From contig NC_020168.2 of the NCBI RefSeq assembly GCF_000224145.3, positions 2,818,080-2,882,079 on the forward strand: a stretch of 64,000 nt of DNA, in the 5' to 3' direction. The notes under the pieces were generated by a model. It was not told the DNA's origin and ran no database searches. It worked only from the letters and a program-made list of their open reading frames with translations. Positions within the stretch are counted from its first letter, which is position 1; every line of letters starts with the position of its first letter. The position numbers and the translations under genes were made by a program. This stretch comes from Ciona intestinalis. Its lineage: Eukaryota; Chordata; Ascidiacea; Phlebobranchia; Cionidae. Shown here one piece after another: positions 1 to 12,837 of this stretch.

Positions 1-335
1 AGAGCATTGTTTAAACCAATATCTTACCTTTTTAAGTTTAAACCAATATCTTACCTTAAGAAACTTTTGTAGATTTTGCATTCCTTCTGCCCTGCATCTC
101 TGTAATAATGAACTGGTGTAAATAATTAACAGAATTGAAAAAAAACGAAACACTTTGTAAACAAATACATGTGATTTAACACAGTTCAAAAAAAACACTA
201 CACGTTTAAATCAGGTATAATCAAAAGCTTAATAAATGTACATAGACATATGGCTTACCTAAAAACAGGTACGTTAAAAATACAATAAAATGTACGGAGG
301 CTTACAAATGTAATAATGGAGTTACATAGGCTTAC

Positions 336-3300
336 CTCCACAGAAGCAAGATGCTCATCGAGTAAAACACACTGGTTGTCACGAACACCGACTTTCTTAA
401 GCAGTATTGAGGTTAAACGCAAAGTAGCGAGTCTCACTTTATTCTCTGGTGAATGTAAAATTAAACTGGTCATATGAGGATAAAATATTAAAATAATATG
501 ATACAGATAGGTAAAAAAAGCAAAATTTATTGGGGATTTTTTAATACTGCTGTGGGTAAAGAAAGCTTGGATCTGAAAAATTGCCCAAAAAATATGAATG
601 GTACTTAATGTGATGAACAAAAACTAAATACAATGGATTTGCCATAGGCAACACCAACAGTATTATATAGTAGGGTGGGGGAAGATGTGACACTTTTTCA
701 TTCTATTTTCTCGTCACATTTGGTAATAAACAGAGAACATTCGAAGAATTATAAAATCGTGTTCTTACTCTCATAGACCATTGTTAATTGTTTAAAACAC
801 GGTTTGGAAAATTTGGATATTCTGTGGTAAAGGTGTTACCCCACAGTACTATACAAGTACCAATTCTACTATAATAAACAAAGTGAAATTTTTCACTATT
901 ATTAAAACAAAAAAATAAAACAATTATAATACCAGGTTTGACAGATTTACTGACGATACGAAGCAATCGTTCAATGAGCCAATGACAATAAGACTCGCAA
1001 CCTTCGTCCTCACCAACCAAACCTAACTCAACTATCTTCTTTAACTCTGTGCTGATACCTAAGTTAAATAGATTATGTAAAATATATTGTTCGTAAAATA
1101 TATATAGTGTATAGTCACCTGTTTCTGAGAACATCAAGCAGCAAAAAAAAAAAAACGTCGTTAGTTTTCGTATCGTTAACAGAAAAAAAGTGGCTGTACA
1201 CGGTATCTGGATTTTGTCAGTTTTGTCAGTTTTATCCAGATTTCGCTGCCGCATGCGGAACTCGGAAATGGGTTTGCATACGAGTTTGCAAGCAAATTCG
1301 CATGCTGGATACTGTGTACAGCCACCTTAATAAGTGAAGTATAAGAATATTAATTTTCAGAATGTTGGTATTGTTTGGAGGAGGGAGGGGGACATATATT
1401 GCAGACATCAGGGCTATGCTGTTGTGATATAGTTCACTTGTAAACATTAAAAATTAGATGCACGCACAATACAACAAGTTAGTAATAGTAAGGTACTGAG
1501 TCAACCTAATAACCTATTCCGTTGGAATTGAAATTTTATGTCGTTTTCATTACATGCAGTTGATATGGTTCATAATTATGGAATATGTAAGGACATATTT
1601 ACTACATGGTTTTGGTTTATAGTTATAAGACCTACCTTTGTTATGTAGAATAGCATACAAAAAGCAGAGGGCAAACAGAGCACTGTAATCGTTTCCTGTA
1701 CAATTCAATGCACTGTATATTGTGTCCAGAAAGGGCCTGGTTTTAATTGTGTGTTAGAATCTGTACTAATAAATGTTAAACAAATACAAAGTGTAATTTA
1801 CCTGTCTGCAGGCGTGGTTGAACTTTTAGGACTGGAATCTATGAATGAGTTGTTTAACTGCACGTCCGGTTTATCTGAAAGAAATAATAGTACTTGAAAA
1901 ATTGATATTACTATGTTTAAACAACAACATAATGTTTAAAGGGTTTTATTATAGCGTGGTGATAGTGATACCCCTTTGTTATAGTTTAATAACCTATTGG
2001 TTACCATGCAACAGTACAAGAGTGATTGGTCGTCAATTAAGGCTTGCCTAATTTAACAATAATATATTCCCAAGAACAATGTGCGTGTAAAATGTTAAAA
2101 AGAGAAAAAGGTTTAACAACCTTGTTGTGGAGCAATAAGTAACACACATAGTATGCTATTGTTTCTAATTATACAAGCTAATAAAATACACTGCATTCTA
2201 GAAAACAACCATAAAACATCATACTCTCAAACCTTAGAAAATTGCCAAAAAATACAATATGTTTGGAGTTACGGAATATATATATACCAGTAAAAAACAG
2301 ATAGAATATTATTAAATTGTAACATAAAGTGTATTTTGGAATTCTAAGTTCTCTTTAAAATAGGGGTGTTTACCTTTGTCAACCAAGCCACTCGCTGCAC
2401 CTTTAGGCAGAACGTCAAGTGAAGTGATTGCTTCCACCTCAGGACTGCTTCTCTCATCATCTGAATCTAAATATTTCATTCCACATGTATTTTCAACATA
2501 ATGTAGTTTGATTTTTTAGAAACTAGCATGCAATATAATACACAGCTGGAAATGCTATTGTCATTATTTATGTATGAGTGTGGTATATTATCAGATAACC
2601 AAGGGATTTCTAAGAGAGAAAGAATAATATATATGGCTGGATAATTCTGCTTTGAAATTGCACTGTAAGTCATATATACTGCTGTATAAACAAGAGAGAA
2701 TTATTTGTATAATAAAGTGCTTTGAATAAATTCCATCTAAAACCTACAGTAACCATTATCACTTGTATGCTAAATGCTTTATGCTAACACTGAATATTTG
2801 AAGGATATTATGTGTTTATCGTAAGTTAAATTTGAAAGTCATGTGTTCATTTAGACTCAAATATATTTAGTCTTGCAATATTAAATGCAGGATTGGAATG
2901 TACCTATGTTTCGGTAGTTTGGTCTTCTCTTATGTTTTTTGCCTTTTTTGGTTGATGAAAGCAACTTTTCCAAACTCTCAGGTTGTTGAAGTATGTCTGC
3001 TTGTTCTACAGGCTAAAAAAGGATGTACAGCAATGGATAGGTTTTTAATTGTTGGCACAGACAACAACAATGTGTTAGTGGTATGCATGTGCCAATATTG
3101 CCAATACCTTGTTAAAAGGTTGCCCTTTTTAGCGCTTTTACAAAATTATAAAAGTGGGTCAATGCTTGATTACTTTTACTAACAAAATTTTGTACACAAG
3201 AAAAATCTTAAACCAGAGCTTTTTAAACTCTCTGCCAAGAAACTGTAACTAATGAACAAAGAAATCTCTATATTTTGAGTAAAACTGTTGTATAAATTAA

Positions 3301-6300
3301 TTTTTCTTTTTCAATTGGTGCAAAACATTATGTGCCTACTAAGAGGTTTTTATATGGCATAAAAAATAGCAGTACAAGGAAAACATACCGTCCCTTCCCC
3401 ATTTAGTGACAAGGAATCCAAGTTTCGGTTAAAAATAACTTCAGCAAGTTGATGTACAAGAGGTTTGTGGTGAAGAATAAGAAACACCTGACAAAGATTT
3501 TATCAATATAGTTGTCATATATTGTTTTTGAATTTATGGGCTGAGTGCTAATGAATCACAGCTCTTTTTTACTTCCACGCCTAGTCAGTAGTAATTTACT
3601 AATTTACAATTTTTTTTAAATTTAATTTTCAACATTTAGTAAAACATCAAATAAATTAAATTATGCTAATATGTTGGGATGTTTTTACCTGGGAAAGGAG
3701 AAACAAGGCAACCACTGAACTGACAAATGGGCAATCCTGAAAATAAAATCCAGTTTAGTATTTTGAATTAAATTACATAAGACGAAGAGTCTACTCTAGT
3801 TGCTATGATTAATACTAATAATATGATAATCTACTATAGTAAACAACAGTTTAGAATTGTAAGTACTATTCATTTCCTATTATTCATGGATGACAAAGTA
3901 TAACGATATCAAGAAAACCTTTTATCAGAATCCTCTTATGTTTATCTGTACCAGGAAGTAATTATTTATGTTTTTACAAAGTTTGTAGACTTTTGAACCA
4001 TTAAACGTTTTCAACATCATACTACAAGTTATATTCTAAAATATTGCTTTCAGAATAAAAAAAACACCCTATATTCTAAAATACTGCTTCCAGAACAAAA
4101 AAAACAAGTTATATTTTAAAACAGTGCTTCCAAAATAAAAAAAACACAAGTTATATATATTAAATATATAATAAATAATTCGACAACACTGACCGTATCA
4201 TCACCAGGTGCACCATCAGCAAGAGAACGAACGTAAAGGGGAAGAAAAAGTCGTTGTAGCAGATGATGTATGAGAACTTCATTGAGAAGTTCATTCTCCA
4301 GTGTAACGATATCATTGAGGTAATGCATGTGGTCGAGGTGCTCAGCTACCAGGTCACGGAGCCTGTCACGATGCTGGTGGCTATATCATGAATAAATAAA
4401 AATCAGCTACCCGGCACCAGTAACTTACTACCTCCAATGTTAGTGTTACGATAGAAATAGAATGATTCGAATAAATAGTTGTTAGCAAAATTGCTATGAA
4501 TATTACAAACAGGAGCGACTGATGCAAATGTTTCAGTCATAGCATTTTAGGCATGGAGAAATGCAATGTTATGTCGTAATAAACCATATAATTTGAATAT
4601 AAGAACTGTTAAATTTTTGTGAACCTTTGATAACGGCAGCTACTGCTCCACAAATGCACAGAGCAATTACAAACACAAAACTTGCAGAGCAAACAACAAA
4701 CAAATAACTTAGAATAACAATCATGTGAACTATCTAGTGCATGAGAGTACTTAGTGCATGAAAACGTGAAGAGAATAATTTGTGTTTGTTTACTTTGTAA
4801 ATAGTGCAAGCCGTACCTAATCTAATGTCAACATAGCTTGAACTTTGATTACTTTCAGCTACAATGAAATTAAAATCACAATTTATTTAGAAAAATAAAA
4901 TTACAAATGTATTCTATAAACTAAACACTGAAGTATCACTACCAAGTATAAAAAAAAACGCAAAATTTATAAACTTTAGTACGGCCTATTATTTGCACCA
5001 CCAAATAGCTACGAGCTTCACAACGTCATGATGCAATAGTTCAACAAGGTTCAAATTTGTTAACTCACATGACAAGGTGACACTTGTATTGACTTACTTT
5101 GCGTTGTTATGCACACAGTTGTCGACTTCCCTCACATGTTCCGCGATGAACCATACAAGGTTGGAGAAGTAGGGGGCCGCAGTTTTATCACGAATGAAAC
5201 GCAGCATTGCACCATCGTTTACTGTGTAACATCACGGTCGTTAGCTTTTAAACATTTCGCTTGATAAGTTAATGCCACTTTTTAATCAAGTTATTGTTAA
5301 AGTAAAATGAGTTGAATATTTTTTTTTCTAAGCAAAACACATTTGCATGCTTAGAATCGTAGATGTGAAATTCTGAAATATCAGTTAAATCCATTAACTG
5401 GTACAGTTAGTTCTATTACAGCATAAAGTTACAACTTGCATGTAACACGTTTGTTCTGAAATTTAAAAGAAAGAAACAACACCATACTATTCTTACCTTT
5501 ATAAACATTGAGTGTTAATGTTCGAACTGCAATTCTGACCATTGATTCTGGGTGGTTGAAGAACTTGATCGCTTCAGTGTATAATGCAAAGTCATCCGTA
5601 TGCTGATGAGAATGAAGATTACGAGAGATGTAGAAAGAAATTATTATTTTGTGATAAAAAGAGTAAAGATTTATTTTACAGACTGTAATAAATATGATAT
5701 TTTAATAAAAAGATAAATGATTTATAAAGACGAATTTAACACCAATAAACATATTGATCTGTCATTTGTTTTACTTAGTTTAAGTTTTTTACTAGTGAAA
5801 AAAGAAGTAATGTCGTTGAATATTGTTTTATAATTAAATTGCTTTGTAAGCGCATACTAACCTGCTGACAAGCACTATTTGACACCAAATGCTTTAACAA
5901 AAGCACAGCCTACTAAAGTATAGCATGTGCATTGGAGTTTAAAAACACGGTAAAAGCTGAAAATTATAAAAAAATATCAGATATCATACGTAGCATGTGT
6001 ACCTCATTGTAAAAGAAATGTATGGTGTGTTCATTGAGTCTAAGGGACAAAGTTTTCAAGAATGAAATGTAATAAGCCATAACTTCTTCATCGGAGAAAT
6101 CAAATTTATGACAAATCACTTCATTGATGTGATTATTTGACAGCAAGTAATCTGCAACAATAAGATCCTGTGTAAAAATGCCTAAAAATATTTCATTTTC
6201 TTTTTTTAAGGGTATTTATTTATTTCCCTTTTAACTTACGATCTTGACAATTAAGACCTGTTAAGATTTACAGTCATTCAACTATTGCAGAATGCTTACA

Positions 6301-7706
6301 GTGACCTTTTTTAGAAAATGTAATCAAGTAAATTTAAGATAAAAGATCCAAACATGTATAATGTATATATATTAGACTTGATTCTTTTAAAATGTGAATA
6401 TTTAGTTTATATTATACAATCAAACATTGCCTCTAAATGTAACATGCATATAGAACTACTTACACAAAGAAGTTTCATGCTGAAGATTTTCAAAAAGTAT
6501 ATTTAGGGTTTGAAGTAGTTGCACACACACATAGTTGCCAGAATTTTGCTCCAGAATGTTCAGAAAAAACAGGAACATATTCTTTTCCAAGTAAAACCTG
6601 TGAAAATTGTATTTAAAAATATAGCATTTAAAATAACCAATGCACATTATATAAACTGGGTTATATAGCATAGCTTTTATTACTACAAATCTGAATGATA
6701 AATAATATATATCGTTTTAAAGAGGACAAATATTAAATATCCTGGTAAATAAAAATAATAAAAAGGCATAACTCGAAACTTTCGTTAACACTTACGAATG
6801 CATGACATGTAAAATTTTATACAGAAGAAATATAAATGGCCTATAGAAGTTCTTTACATAATGAAAAGACGGAGACAAAACAGCTCAAGATGTACAACCA
6901 CAGCATTATGGTATAAAAGTTACTTACTCAAATACTGAACTATCATTTTGATCTCCCCAGATCAGGATTTCTGCCATCGATCGAAGAGCTTCAACAATTA
7001 AAGATTTGTTACTTTCTGTAACGGTCTGATTTTTGGTCAAAACATGATGAAGGTATCTGAAATTTATAAAAATAATATTTTAAATAGAATTATCTTTAGA
7101 CAGGGTAATAACAAATTCAGCAATGGCCTAACATAAAAGCAATAGCATAGTATAATTTTATTTATATTTGCATTTTTTTTCTTTTTAAGAAGCACGATTT
7201 ATTATGCCAACATGACACTATGAGTGCCTCAATGTTTGTATATTTAAAAAAAATATTTCGAATTTTTACCATGAATAAGCCCCATAGACAGTGCAATAAT
7301 TACCTTTTTAGATTGATTCATGATCATTAGACTAAGACTATATAGGTACTGGAAGAGCATCATAAATAATAAATGATTTAATACCAGTGACAAACATCAA
7401 TAACCAAAAGACAACACAACATGGTCTCTTTACATACACCAATACATTTAAATCATTGGCAGTAGTAAAAAATACTCCGGTACACTACAGATCAGGCTGG
7501 TGGAAAGTGTTAAAAGTTAGTAATTTTATGGGTTAGTTAGTTGCGTTTAAGAGGTTAACAATTATCAAAATATGCTTAAATAAAATAATGCATTTAAAAA
7601 AAAATTCAGAAAATTGTGGAAAAAAAGCTGCGTACTTAAGATGTTCCAAAGAATGCGGATTTTTGGGCGGCTTTGGTCCTCCGAGCCAACCACGACGTTG
7701 CAGCAT
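336..7706 (-). CDS. CLEC16A: CLEC16A (ema/gop-1 family), 3' end outside window
   Basis: Membrane-associated endosomal/autophagy regulator; in other animals this family acts in endosome maturation and mitophagy. Exons read on the minus strand: 7636-7706 (ATG at 7706), 6928-7056, 6464-6597, 6003-6151, 5497-5602, 5098-5221, 4194-4380, 3689-3736, 3389-3487, then 933-1118 and 336-445; 2374-2460 and 1802-1838 are tentative exons of the acidic/serine-rich linker with unsettled phase. The first nine exons join in frame for 349 codons. Diagnostic stretches are [50 protein letters not shown] and [16 protein letters not shown], i.e. the FPL domain, followed by HYLNDI and RLFLPLYV. Exon 933-1118 ([12 protein letters not shown]) and exon 336-445 ([17 protein letters not shown]) match the region after the linker. 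It stays open at the left edge. The lectin name is historical; no lectin fold is visible. Orthology is very likely. Confidence 0.93.
669..850. mobile_element. MITE family 1 copy (CLEC16A intron)
   Basis: About 180 bp bounded by an inverted repeat: left end like AGTAGGGTGGGGGAAGATG, right end GGTGTTACCCCACAGTACT. The conserved core (AAACAAAGAACATT..., CATAGACCGTTGTTAATTG, TTTAAAACACG) recurs in some 18 copies in this window. No coding capacity, so non-autonomous. The family recalls the abundant MITE described from Ciona, but that identification is from memory. Confidence 0.85.
4025..4156. repeat. Three-unit tandem repeat, about 44 bp per unit
   Basis: The unit AAGTTATATTCTAAAATAYTG-CTTCCAGAATAAAAAAAACA (shown split) occurs three times with a few changes, next to the low end of the CLEC16A exon 4194-4380. 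It lies in an intron and encodes nothing. Confidence 0.8.
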
Positions 7707-8664
7707 CTTTATTATTTGTATCCAATACGTTTAGTAAGTTTCAGTTATACAATTTTGTCATCAGTGTGTATAACAACAGCGACGCAATTTCGTCTCTATA
7801 CATAAACAGTACCTGTGATACGTAATTTCATAAACACAACGACAAGCGATACACATATAGTTATAAAAAAAATCTAATTAGACTTATTCTACACAATGCA
7901 GCTTAGTTAACACATTCTGCACAACACTATGCTGACACTGCACAGGTACATAAATTACGAGACACACAAATACGAGAGACCGCCTTTGTCTTGCTTTTTT
8001 TTCCTGCAAACTTTTTCTTTTGTAAACGGGAGCGATAGTCGTCTCATTGTGGTCTCATGTGGCGATTAACAATGACAACTGACAAGTTGACCCTTTGTAC
8101 TACTTGAAAGTGTTTTGACAGTGTAACTGTAAACTGTAAAAATTGTAGACTTGTAGTATATAGGAATGTACTAAACCAGACATGTGCAACCAAGTGCAAC
8201 CCGCAGTGCGGCCCGCCAGGTTGTTTCATGCGGCCCGCGTGGTGCTCGAAAAAATGTTAGAAGTTCAAACATCAAAGCAATGGAAATTTTCGCACCATAG
8301 TTTAGTGATGTCAAATGGCGGATCGCCATCCGTATCCGGATCTTTTCAACTGTTTGTGTGGATCTTTCAATGTAGTCTTGAAAGAAAGGCTAAAATACGA
8401 CGCACGTAAAGGCTAAAATACGACACATGTGTTTGTTTAACATTCAAGCCTGTATTAAAACTCCTCCGTGCTTAATGAAAACGTGTCAATCCCTATTATG
8501 ACGTAAATAATCAACGCGTGAATTGCTATTATGTCGTAATTAATTGCCAAGTCAAACAATCGCCACTATGATGCAATGAATCCACGTGTGAATCCCTACT
8601 ATTTTGTAACAAACAGTCTACCTGACTAAGAAAAACAAGGACAACACTAACAGGAGGGACGGGG

Positions 8665-9087
8665 CAGAGCCATAGAAATACGTAGTCCAACCCATTGTTA
8701 CGTAAAAGACAAATTGAACGGCAATTTGGGTCCAAAATAACACAGTGGGTATAGGGAAAATGCATGTTTTTCGGTAAATTAGAGAAAAACTTGAGTCCAA
8801 AACAAATTTAAAGGTTAAAAAGTGTAAAAAACAAGTGTTATTTGTTTTCTGTATCAAAATAAGTCAAAAAATGGAATTAGAAGCGGTTGATTTGTGACAT
8901 TTTAGTCATTTAATGGGGGTAAATTTATACGTTTTTTCAAAAAAAATGTTTGGTAATGTAAATAGAAGCTGCTTTACGCCTTTCCACAAAAGGAAATCGC
9001 AAATAAAACTCAACAAGTTCGTTTAAATTCATTGCGAAAGTCACCGCAGAGACGGCAGTTGGAGTACTCGGTGTTTTTACGACTCCG
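8665..9087. mobile_element. hAT MITE (family 2), nested
   Basis: A 423-bp element with ends CAGAGCCATAGAAATACG and the near complement ...CGGTGTTTTTACGACTCCG, flanked by an 8-bp duplication GGACGGGG (8657-8664 and 9088-9095). It is homologous over its full length to the element at 21000-21447, which has a different 8-bp duplication. That makes both boundaries firm. It was inserted into the larger hAT element, so it is the younger of the two. Confidence 0.87.
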
Positions 9088-9399
9088 GGACGGGGGAACG
9101 GAGGGAAACTGCATACTAAAAGAAGGGAAGGGAGGGAAGGAGGGAAAATATCGTTACTAAAAGGAGGGACGGTAGCAAAATGGAGGGACGGAGGCATGGC
9201 GCCCTCTATAACGCCATGGACGGAGGGAAACAATAATTCCCTTGCTTAAACCCCATGGGCGTAGAGACGGAGGGTTTAAATTTGTTCATCTGTCTCTTAT
9301 TAATACCTACAGCTGGCACAATTGTTCTGTCCCGTCAACTGATGCAGATATTTTGATTAATACCTCATTTAAAATCGACATTAAAACTAACAATTTGGA

Positions 9400-9700
9400 T
9401 GAACGTTGAGTGTCTTGTCCAATGACCCACAGTCACATACGGCACAAATGGTCACACTTACTCATACATGTACCCCAAAATGTTACGGTCATCAGTTCCA
9501 CACTAAACTATAAGTATGATTCTTTAACGCCACGTTGTTACATTCCCGAATTACCGCGAGAAACCTAATGTAAATGCTTCACTTGTATATTCAAGCGACA
9601 TGGCACGGGTGTTAAACCCGTGTGATAACGACTGTCGTTTTCCGGCCACGAGAGGATAAAGTAAGTTACATTCATACATTCATTCATTCATTCATTCATG
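9400..9700. repeat. SINE-like sequence with ATTC tail, nested in the hAT element
   Basis: Contains GTGTCTTGTCCAATGACCC, a motif seen in tRNA-derived SINEs, then GTGATAACGACTGTCGTT and GAGGATAAAGTAAGTTACA followed by (ATTC)n. The last block recurs near 20260-20320, 34325-34370, 59630-59680 and 61085-61110, so it is the shared 3' tail of a dispersed SINE family. The 5' limit is uncertain. Confidence 0.6.
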
Positions 9701-10969
9701 TAAGCTAGACAAAGCGAAGCAATATGATTCACAAGCTCCACCGCGCGGGTGTAAATCTAAAGTAACGAATCAAATAAAAGAGTTGTTAAATCCCATATAC
9801 ACTGCATCACAAAGAAATGTCTTTATCACAAAAAAAAAGTCAACAAGAGATCACAGATCTAATGCATGAGCACGCTATACACTAATTAGCATAGTATTAA
9901 TTAACCTTATCACAGCATATATGTTTAGGTATCTATGATCATAATTTATTGCGAGCGGTAAACTAAAAGAGCGAAGAAACGAGAGACGCGGTGTTTATAC
10001 CGAAGATAACGATAAAAAGGCACTCGTCTACGCTTCGGTGCACACACGCTAATTGTGCGATTTTAAATCTGAAAATTCAGCCAAAAAATTATAAATATAT
10101 AATATGATTTGATTTCAGTCAAGAGATTAAAGAATAAATGCTAGAATTGAGAATTGATATAAGTGCAGAAAAAATCGCCCTATCAGCAACAACAACAACA
10201 AAGCCAAGAACAACTGTTCGACGAAAAAGGATCTATATGACCACTACCGTGCTCAAAAAGCACGAAAATAAGAAGATACATGTATGCACAAAGGCACAAT
10301 AAAAGTCGAGCAAAATAAAGCGAATTGGCGGAAATCATTTGCTCTTGTGAATGGGGGTAAAATTCGTTCGAATTAGACAGCAATTGTTCACAATGTTTCG
10401 TTTGGCACAGCGTTATATTTAATTCTAACTTACATACGCTAAGCAATGGGCTATTTACCACTCCGACTCATCATGTTATCAGGTTTGGCTGTGGTGGATC
10501 GAGGCAGAATTTATTTCAACACCCCTGCCGTAGTTGATGTAGATATGATAGTCTTTACTGTTGGATTTTGTTTTAGCTTAAGTAGTTGGTATCATTTGCT
10601 AGTTCTTTTACTTATGTTATTTTTGGTTGCAGGTGTTAATTTCGACACTTTTACAGTGGAAAAAAGTTCTAATTTTTAACAATAATTATATTATGTGCAT
10701 AGGAAAGTCGTTTTATGATACTAATTTTTTCTGAAAAAATCATGCGGCCCGCGTTGTCATTCAAAATTTTGTATTTGGCCCTCCTGTGAAAAAGGTTGCA
10801 CATGCCTGTACTAAACCATGTTGCCTATGTTTGTTTTTTTTTAATTTTACCTTTGGCGTATATATATTGTATGTTTTATGGGTGTGTTGTATGTAAAGCA
10901 AGATTTTGTTTTATAAACAGTTGTATTGCTTTGAACAGATATCAGAATTTTAATATTAACCCTATTACA

Positions 10970-11633
10970 ATGAATGTTGACATGAAACTGGAGCCAAAAA
11001 CAACATCTATTACTGACGAATATGACGTTGATTGGAACCAAAAACTCGGAACAGGAATTTCTGGCCCGGTTCGAGTGGCAACAAAACGCAGCACCGGGGA
11101 TAAATACGCGATTAAGGTTGTTGTTGATCGCCCAAAAGCTCAGCAGGAAATACAGATGCATTGGATGTGTAGTGGCCATCCACATGTAGTTAATCTGTAT
11201 GAAGTTTATCGCAATGAGCTTCAGTTTCCTGGTGAATCCGAATCCCAGTCACGTTTGTTGCTTGTGTTAGAATTGATGGATGGAGGAGAACTCTTCTTTC
11301 GCATCAGCAAGCAACATGGCTTTACTGAGCGGCATGCAGCAGCCACTACCATGCAGATAGCGCTTGCGGTACAGCATCTACATAGTTTAAATATCGCTCA
11401 CAGAGACTTAAAACCAGAGAATCTGCTTTATAAAGACTCATCTGATGAGTCACCCATTAAGCTATGTGACTTTGGCTTTGCGAAACTTGATAATGGTGAT
11501 TTGATGACCCCACAGTTTACACCCTATTACGTTTCACCACAAGTGCTGGAAGCACAACGACGACACAGAAGAGAGCGATCTAGTGTATCTGTATCGTCAC
11601 CATATACTTATGATAAAAGCTGTGACATGTGTC
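10970..11633 (+). CDS. MAPKAPK5: MAPKAPK5 kinase, first copy, cut by assembly gap
   Basis: Encodes the N-terminal part of a MAPK-activated protein kinase 5 (PRAK), with exactly the same amino acids as the complete copy at 14718 up to KSCDM, just past the activation loop. It then enters a run of N. Nucleotide differences from the other copy are silent and lie mostly in the first 150 bp. An upstream in-frame ATG exists at 10796 because the hAT insertion and its flank happen to be open, but the start at 10970 (MNVDMKLEP) is the one shared with the other copy. Truncation by the gap, not by mutation. Either one allele of the second copy or a real duplicate. Confidence 0.9.
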
Positions 11634-11758
11634 NNNNNNNNNNNNNNNNNNNNNNNNNNNNNNNNNNNNNNNNNNNNNNNNNNNNNNNNNNNNNNNNNNN
11701 NNNNNNNNNNNNNNNNNNNNNNNNNNNNNNNNNNNNNNNNNNNNNNNNNNNNNNNNNN
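11634..11758. other. Assembly gap (125 N)
   Basis: Unsequenced. It interrupts the first MAPKAPK5 copy. The last bases before it (ATGTGTC, against ATGTGGTC in the complete copy) look like a low-quality read end. Confidence 0.99.
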
Positions 11759-12719
11759 ACCGCGATAGCTAAATGATGGAACGGTTTGTGCAAATATTTT
11801 TAAAAATGCATTTTCCTAACACCCACTATACTAATTTGACACAAATCATGTCACAAGAAACCTTTATGCGGTGAATTTAAAATGATATTACATTTATTAC
11901 AACGACGTATCAAATCGGCAGAAACAACTGATAAGTTTTACGCACGTTCATCGTGGATTAAAAATGTAACGATGATTACGTCATAATGCCTTTGATAAAT
12001 CCCTACATATTTTGAGCCAGCAACCAAGAATAGTTTAAACTTTGAATGCATGTATATTGCGTTTATGTGAATTTTAATTGGTGCAAATATAAGAGCGAGG
12101 AGCGACGCTCAGTAAATTGGTACCAACGCAAATTGTAATATATTATTACAAAGTATCTTTCCGGCCAAGCTTGGACAGAAGCCAAAAAACATCTTTGTTG
12201 GCACCGCACGAGAACCAGAGTTTCATTACGTCATTTTTCACGAGAATAAATTCACAATGATTGCTTCGCTTGTTATGTGTTAAATTGTATGCTACCACAT
12301 GCGTCTTCCTTTATTTCCTATGCCGGCGCAGAGCGTAAAAATGTGACGCTCATACATGATGTTTCGATCTCGTGGTTCGTTGGGCAGTGGGCACATTCCT
12401 CCCAATTGTTACGTAATGAAATGTCATAGTTAATATTTATGTTGCAATAAGACGAAACAATTAAGCGCACAATGACCAAATTGCAGCACGGCAATGTTTG
12501 TTGCTTGATCGAATTCGTTAGCTGATAATTACGAACACGCAACGAACATAAAACATTAGATCGCAGCTTTAACAACCGTTTCTATGTGGTGATGGTTAGT
12601 AATACGCTTTATAACAAGATTTGGTAGCTTGGGTGACAGACGCACGTAAAACATAATATGTCCAGATTTTCTATAAAATTAAACGATCACCGTCCGGATT
12701 TACAACTTTTACAATCCTG
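11759..12719. other. Unique-looking non-coding sequence left of the duplicated block
   Basis: No convincing gene. It has no counterpart at the matching place beside the other CLEC16A copy, where exons 4 and 5 lie. It could be an intronic insertion present in only one haplotype, or unrelated sequence at a contig end. Confidence 0.5.
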
Positions 12720-12837
12720 AAAAGATCCAAACATGTATAATGTATATATATTAGACTTGATTCTTTTAATGCTATTATTTAGTTTATAATCAATCAAACA
12801 TTGCCTTTAAATGTAACATGCATATAGAACTACTTAC

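Larger units (their letters stand above)
8177..10808. mobile_element. Non-autonomous hAT-type DNA transposon with nested insertions
   Basis: The ends form an inverted repeat, CAGACATGTGCAACC at 8177 and its complement GGTTGCACATGCCTG ending at 10808, both followed inward by G/C-rich GCGGCCCGC stretches. It is flanked by a perfect 8-bp duplication TACTAAAC (8169-8176 and 10809-10816). An 8-bp target duplication and a CAG...CTG terminus are typical of the hAT superfamily. The second copy of this locus (around 14560) has the uninterrupted empty site. No transposase with a recognisable catalytic or BED zinc-finger region was found, so it appears non-autonomous. Inside it lie another hAT MITE (8665-9087), a purine-rich GAGGGACGG tract (about 9090-9280) and SINE-like tail sequence ending in ATTC repeats (about 9400-9700). 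Confidence 0.88.

Noticed and set aside
9090-9280. GAGGGACGG-rich tract that might be a CRISPR-like or satellite array
   Set aside because: Units are irregular and short, and the tract belongs to the transposon body.
9665-9705. (ATTC)n run as an independent microsatellite
   Set aside because: It is the normal 3' tail of the SINE family found at several other places here.
10183-10679. Open frames on both strands inside the hAT element that might be transposase remnants
   Set aside because: No hAT dimerisation or catalytic motif; composition is simple and repeat-driven.
10796-10969. In-frame upstream start of the first MAPKAPK5 copy, which would add a hydrophobic N-terminal segment
   Set aside because: It begins inside the transposon end, is not shared by the complete copy, and no kinase of this family has a membrane anchor.
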